64,000 bases of DNA from Desulfomonilaceae bacterium (GTDB taxonomy: Bacteria > Desulfobacterota > Desulfomonilia > Desulfomonilales > Desulfomonilaceae), in assembly GCA_041662605.1 (NCBI GenBank), contig JBAZSD010000006.1, positions 124,001 through 188,000 of the forward strand. The letters run 5' to 3'. The position numbers were made by a program, and so were the translations under genes. Numbering within the stretch: the first letter of the stretch is position 1; each line of letters starts with the position of its first letter. The notes beneath the pieces are model-generated. The model searched no databases. It was given only the letters and a program-made list of their open reading frames with translations, and was not told the DNA's origin. Positions 62,825-64,000 of the stretch are shown here, in pieces.

Positions 62825-62843
62825 GAGGCGTAAACTGCGGCGA

Positions 62844-63098
62844 TCAGGACGATATTCCTAACTTTTCGGCTAGTTGTTCATCGGAAGGCTCAGCCATTTT
62901 TGTGCCGTCCGGAAACAGCAGAGTTGGGATGATAAACTTCCCGTTAGTCTTTATTACGAAATCCCTGGCCCCGTCTTCATCATCAATGTCATGCCATTGA
63001 TATTCGATCCCGTGGCCGTCCAGGAATCTTCTCGTTCTCTTGGCGTCAGGACACCATTTTGCTCCATACATGACTATTTTATTCGTTTCGTCAGTCAT
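62844..63098 (-). CDS. Glutaredoxin-like protein (CPDA active site)
   Basis: 84 residues from the ATG at 63098 (GGAGGAAA upstream); a longer frame to 63212 adds an unrelated leader. Thioredoxin fold: KIVMYGAKWCPDAKRTRRFL with a single Cys in the CPDA position, KFIIPTLLFPDG with the cis-Pro, and EPSDEQLAEKLG end. Monothiol members of the mycoredoxin/glutaredoxin group handle thiol reduction or Fe-S transfer. It converges with prfB. Confidence 0.85.
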   Translation of the reverse strand: MTDETNKIVMYGAKWCPDAKRTRRFLDGHGIEYQWHDIDDEDGARDFVIKTNGKFIIPTLLFPDGTKMAEPSDEQLAEKLGISS

Positions 63099-63214
63099 AC
63101 GGGTTTCCTCCCAGAGGCGGAATTTGTCTTCTGGTAAGTCATGATTTCGGCCTACTAACATTAGTATAACGCGGGCAAAATGAAATTGCCATCTCGGAGT
63201 TGTCCTAGTCAAAC

Positions 63215-64000
63215 ATGGAATTTGCGAAGAATCTTGTGGAACTGGAAAATGTTTCCGTCAGATACGGACATTCCCCAATACTGTTCAACATCAATTTTAT
63301 GTTGCGTCCGGGCGAAAACTGGGCCGTGTTGGGTGGTAACGGGGCTGGAAAGACAACTTTTCTTCGGCTGATACGTGGTGATATCTGGCCAGCTCCTGAA
63401 ACCGGACGCCGCAGTTATCTTGTCAATGGAAAGTCCCAGTTTTCTCCGATCGGTTTCCGTGAGAAGACTGGAATCGTGTCTTCAGATCTTCTCGACCAAT
63501 ACAGAATCAACAGGTGGAACCCGTCGGGCATAGAAGCTGTCTGTACAGGTTTTGACGGAACACCCTTCCTTTACCGGACGCCTACTGAATCAATGTTGGC
63601 TAGGGCCAGGCAGGTTTTGGCGACTCTGGGTCTGGAAAAATTAGCGACTCGGCGTGTCCTGACCATGTCATTCGGTGAGGCTAAAAAGGTTCTGATTGCC
63701 CGGGCCATAGTTCATCGACCCAGGATTCTGTTTATTGATGAGCTTTGCGCAGGTCTGGATACCGGAGCCAGGAAAAAAGTCCTGGAAATTTTAGAACTCC
63801 TGGCTGGACAGGGAACCCAGATGATCGTCGCGGCTCACGACCCTAGCGAAATACCCGATTTTGTGACCAGGATCATAACTCTAGAATCCGGAAGAATAGT
63901 CAATTCTGGGAGCTTCTTAAGGCCCCCCTGCCCGACTAGAAACGCTTTCAGGGCGGACAGGGCGCAGCGGCGCTCCGATGTCCTTTTTCAGACCAAATTA
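63215..64000 (+). CDS. ABC transporter ATP-binding protein, 3' end cut by window
   Basis: 262 codons from ATG 63215, open at the right edge. Walker A GGNGAGKTTFLRL, signature MSFGEAKKVLIARA (LSGGQ variant), Walker B RILFIDELCAGLD and switch His in AAHDPSEI. The domain style (ENWAVLGGNGAGKTTFLRLI) resembles ModF/PhrA-type cytoplasmic ABC proteins, in which two such domains are joined; the second would lie beyond the window. No permease gene is visible. It starts 116 bases upstream of, and divergent from, the glutaredoxin-like gene. Confidence 0.9.
   Translation, partial: MEFAKNLVELENVSVRYGHSPILFNINFMLRPGENWAVLGGNGAGKTTFLRLIRGDIWPAPETGRRSYLVNGKSQFSPIGFREKTGIVSSDLLDQYRINRWNPSGIEAVCTGFDGTPFLYRTPTESMLARARQVLATLGLEKLATRRVLTMSFGEAKKVLIARAIVHRPRILFIDELCAGLDTGARKKVLEILELLAGQGTQMIVAAHDPSEIPDFVTRIITLESGRIVNSGSFLRPPCPTRNAFRADRAQRRSDVLFQTKL

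Overview
The window reads as ordinary, gene-dense chromosome of a strictly anaerobic deltaproteobacterium (Desulfobacterota). A Desulfomonile/Syntrophobacter-like sulfate reducer or syntroph is my inference, not a match I could run. The basis is a combination of traits: benzoyl-CoA-reductase-type ATPases with a dedicated ferredoxin, a Mrp/NifX/MinD-ferredoxin operon, a full-length NifU next to NifS, several acyl-CoA synthetases with a VC_2705-type acetate symporter, and PAS-sigma54 regulators. I see no insertion sequence, prophage, CRISPR array or rRNA. One tRNA (Ala, GGC) is present. Two genes run off the ends: an ATP-grasp ligase on the left and an ABC ATPase on the right.

Layout. 1-6 kb: ATP-grasp ligase, sugar-phosphate isomerase, tRNA-Ala, then cvpA with a LysM lipoprotein and an exported TPR protein. 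6-13 kb: an exported Cys/Pro-rich repeat protein, a PAS hybrid histidine kinase, three consecutive small heat-shock proteins and an S1-repeat protein. 13-19 kb: an unknown protein, nikR, an ArsR-type regulator, an EndoQ-type PHP nuclease, HU/IHF and a MltD-like protein that lacks the catalytic Glu. 19-35 kb: a large acetate/propionate block. It holds acs, an AcuC-type deacetylase, an acyl-CoA-synthetase-like pseudoenzyme, two cNMP/CBS/DUF294 proteins, a DnaQ-type exonuclease, prpE, and the DUF4212 plus SLC5 symporter pair. 35-39 kb: a PAS-sigma54 activator and an ArsB/NhaD-type permease. 39-45 kb: nifU-nifS, a small exported protein and polysaccharide genes (GT4, epimerase). 44.8-50.1 kb: a ten-gene Fe-S/ATPase operon. 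50.3-52.3 kb: a ferredoxin plus two BcrA/BcrD-type ATPases. 52.6-64 kb: two unknown proteins, a parvulin, a lipoprotein, a GT2 enzyme, an exported protein, a fused PlsB-like/GpsA-like lipid enzyme, YhaM, prfB with a programmed +1 frameshift, a glutaredoxin-like protein and the partial ABC ATPase.

How it fits together. The 19-35 kb block takes up short-chain carboxylates (symporter) and activates them (Acs, PrpE). It probably controls that activation by lysine deacetylation (AcuC-type protein beside acs) and by the CBS/DUF294 proteins. The 39-50 kb region is devoted to Fe-S cluster building and carriage and contains no nitrogenase genes. The 50-52 kb trio looks like the ATP-driven electron-activation half of a benzoyl-CoA-reductase or 2-hydroxyacyl-CoA-dehydratase system without its catalytic subunits. 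The most unusual single gene is the PlsB-GpsA fusion at 58.2-60.6 kb. The most unusual arrangement is the acs - deacetylase - dead-synthetase gene set.
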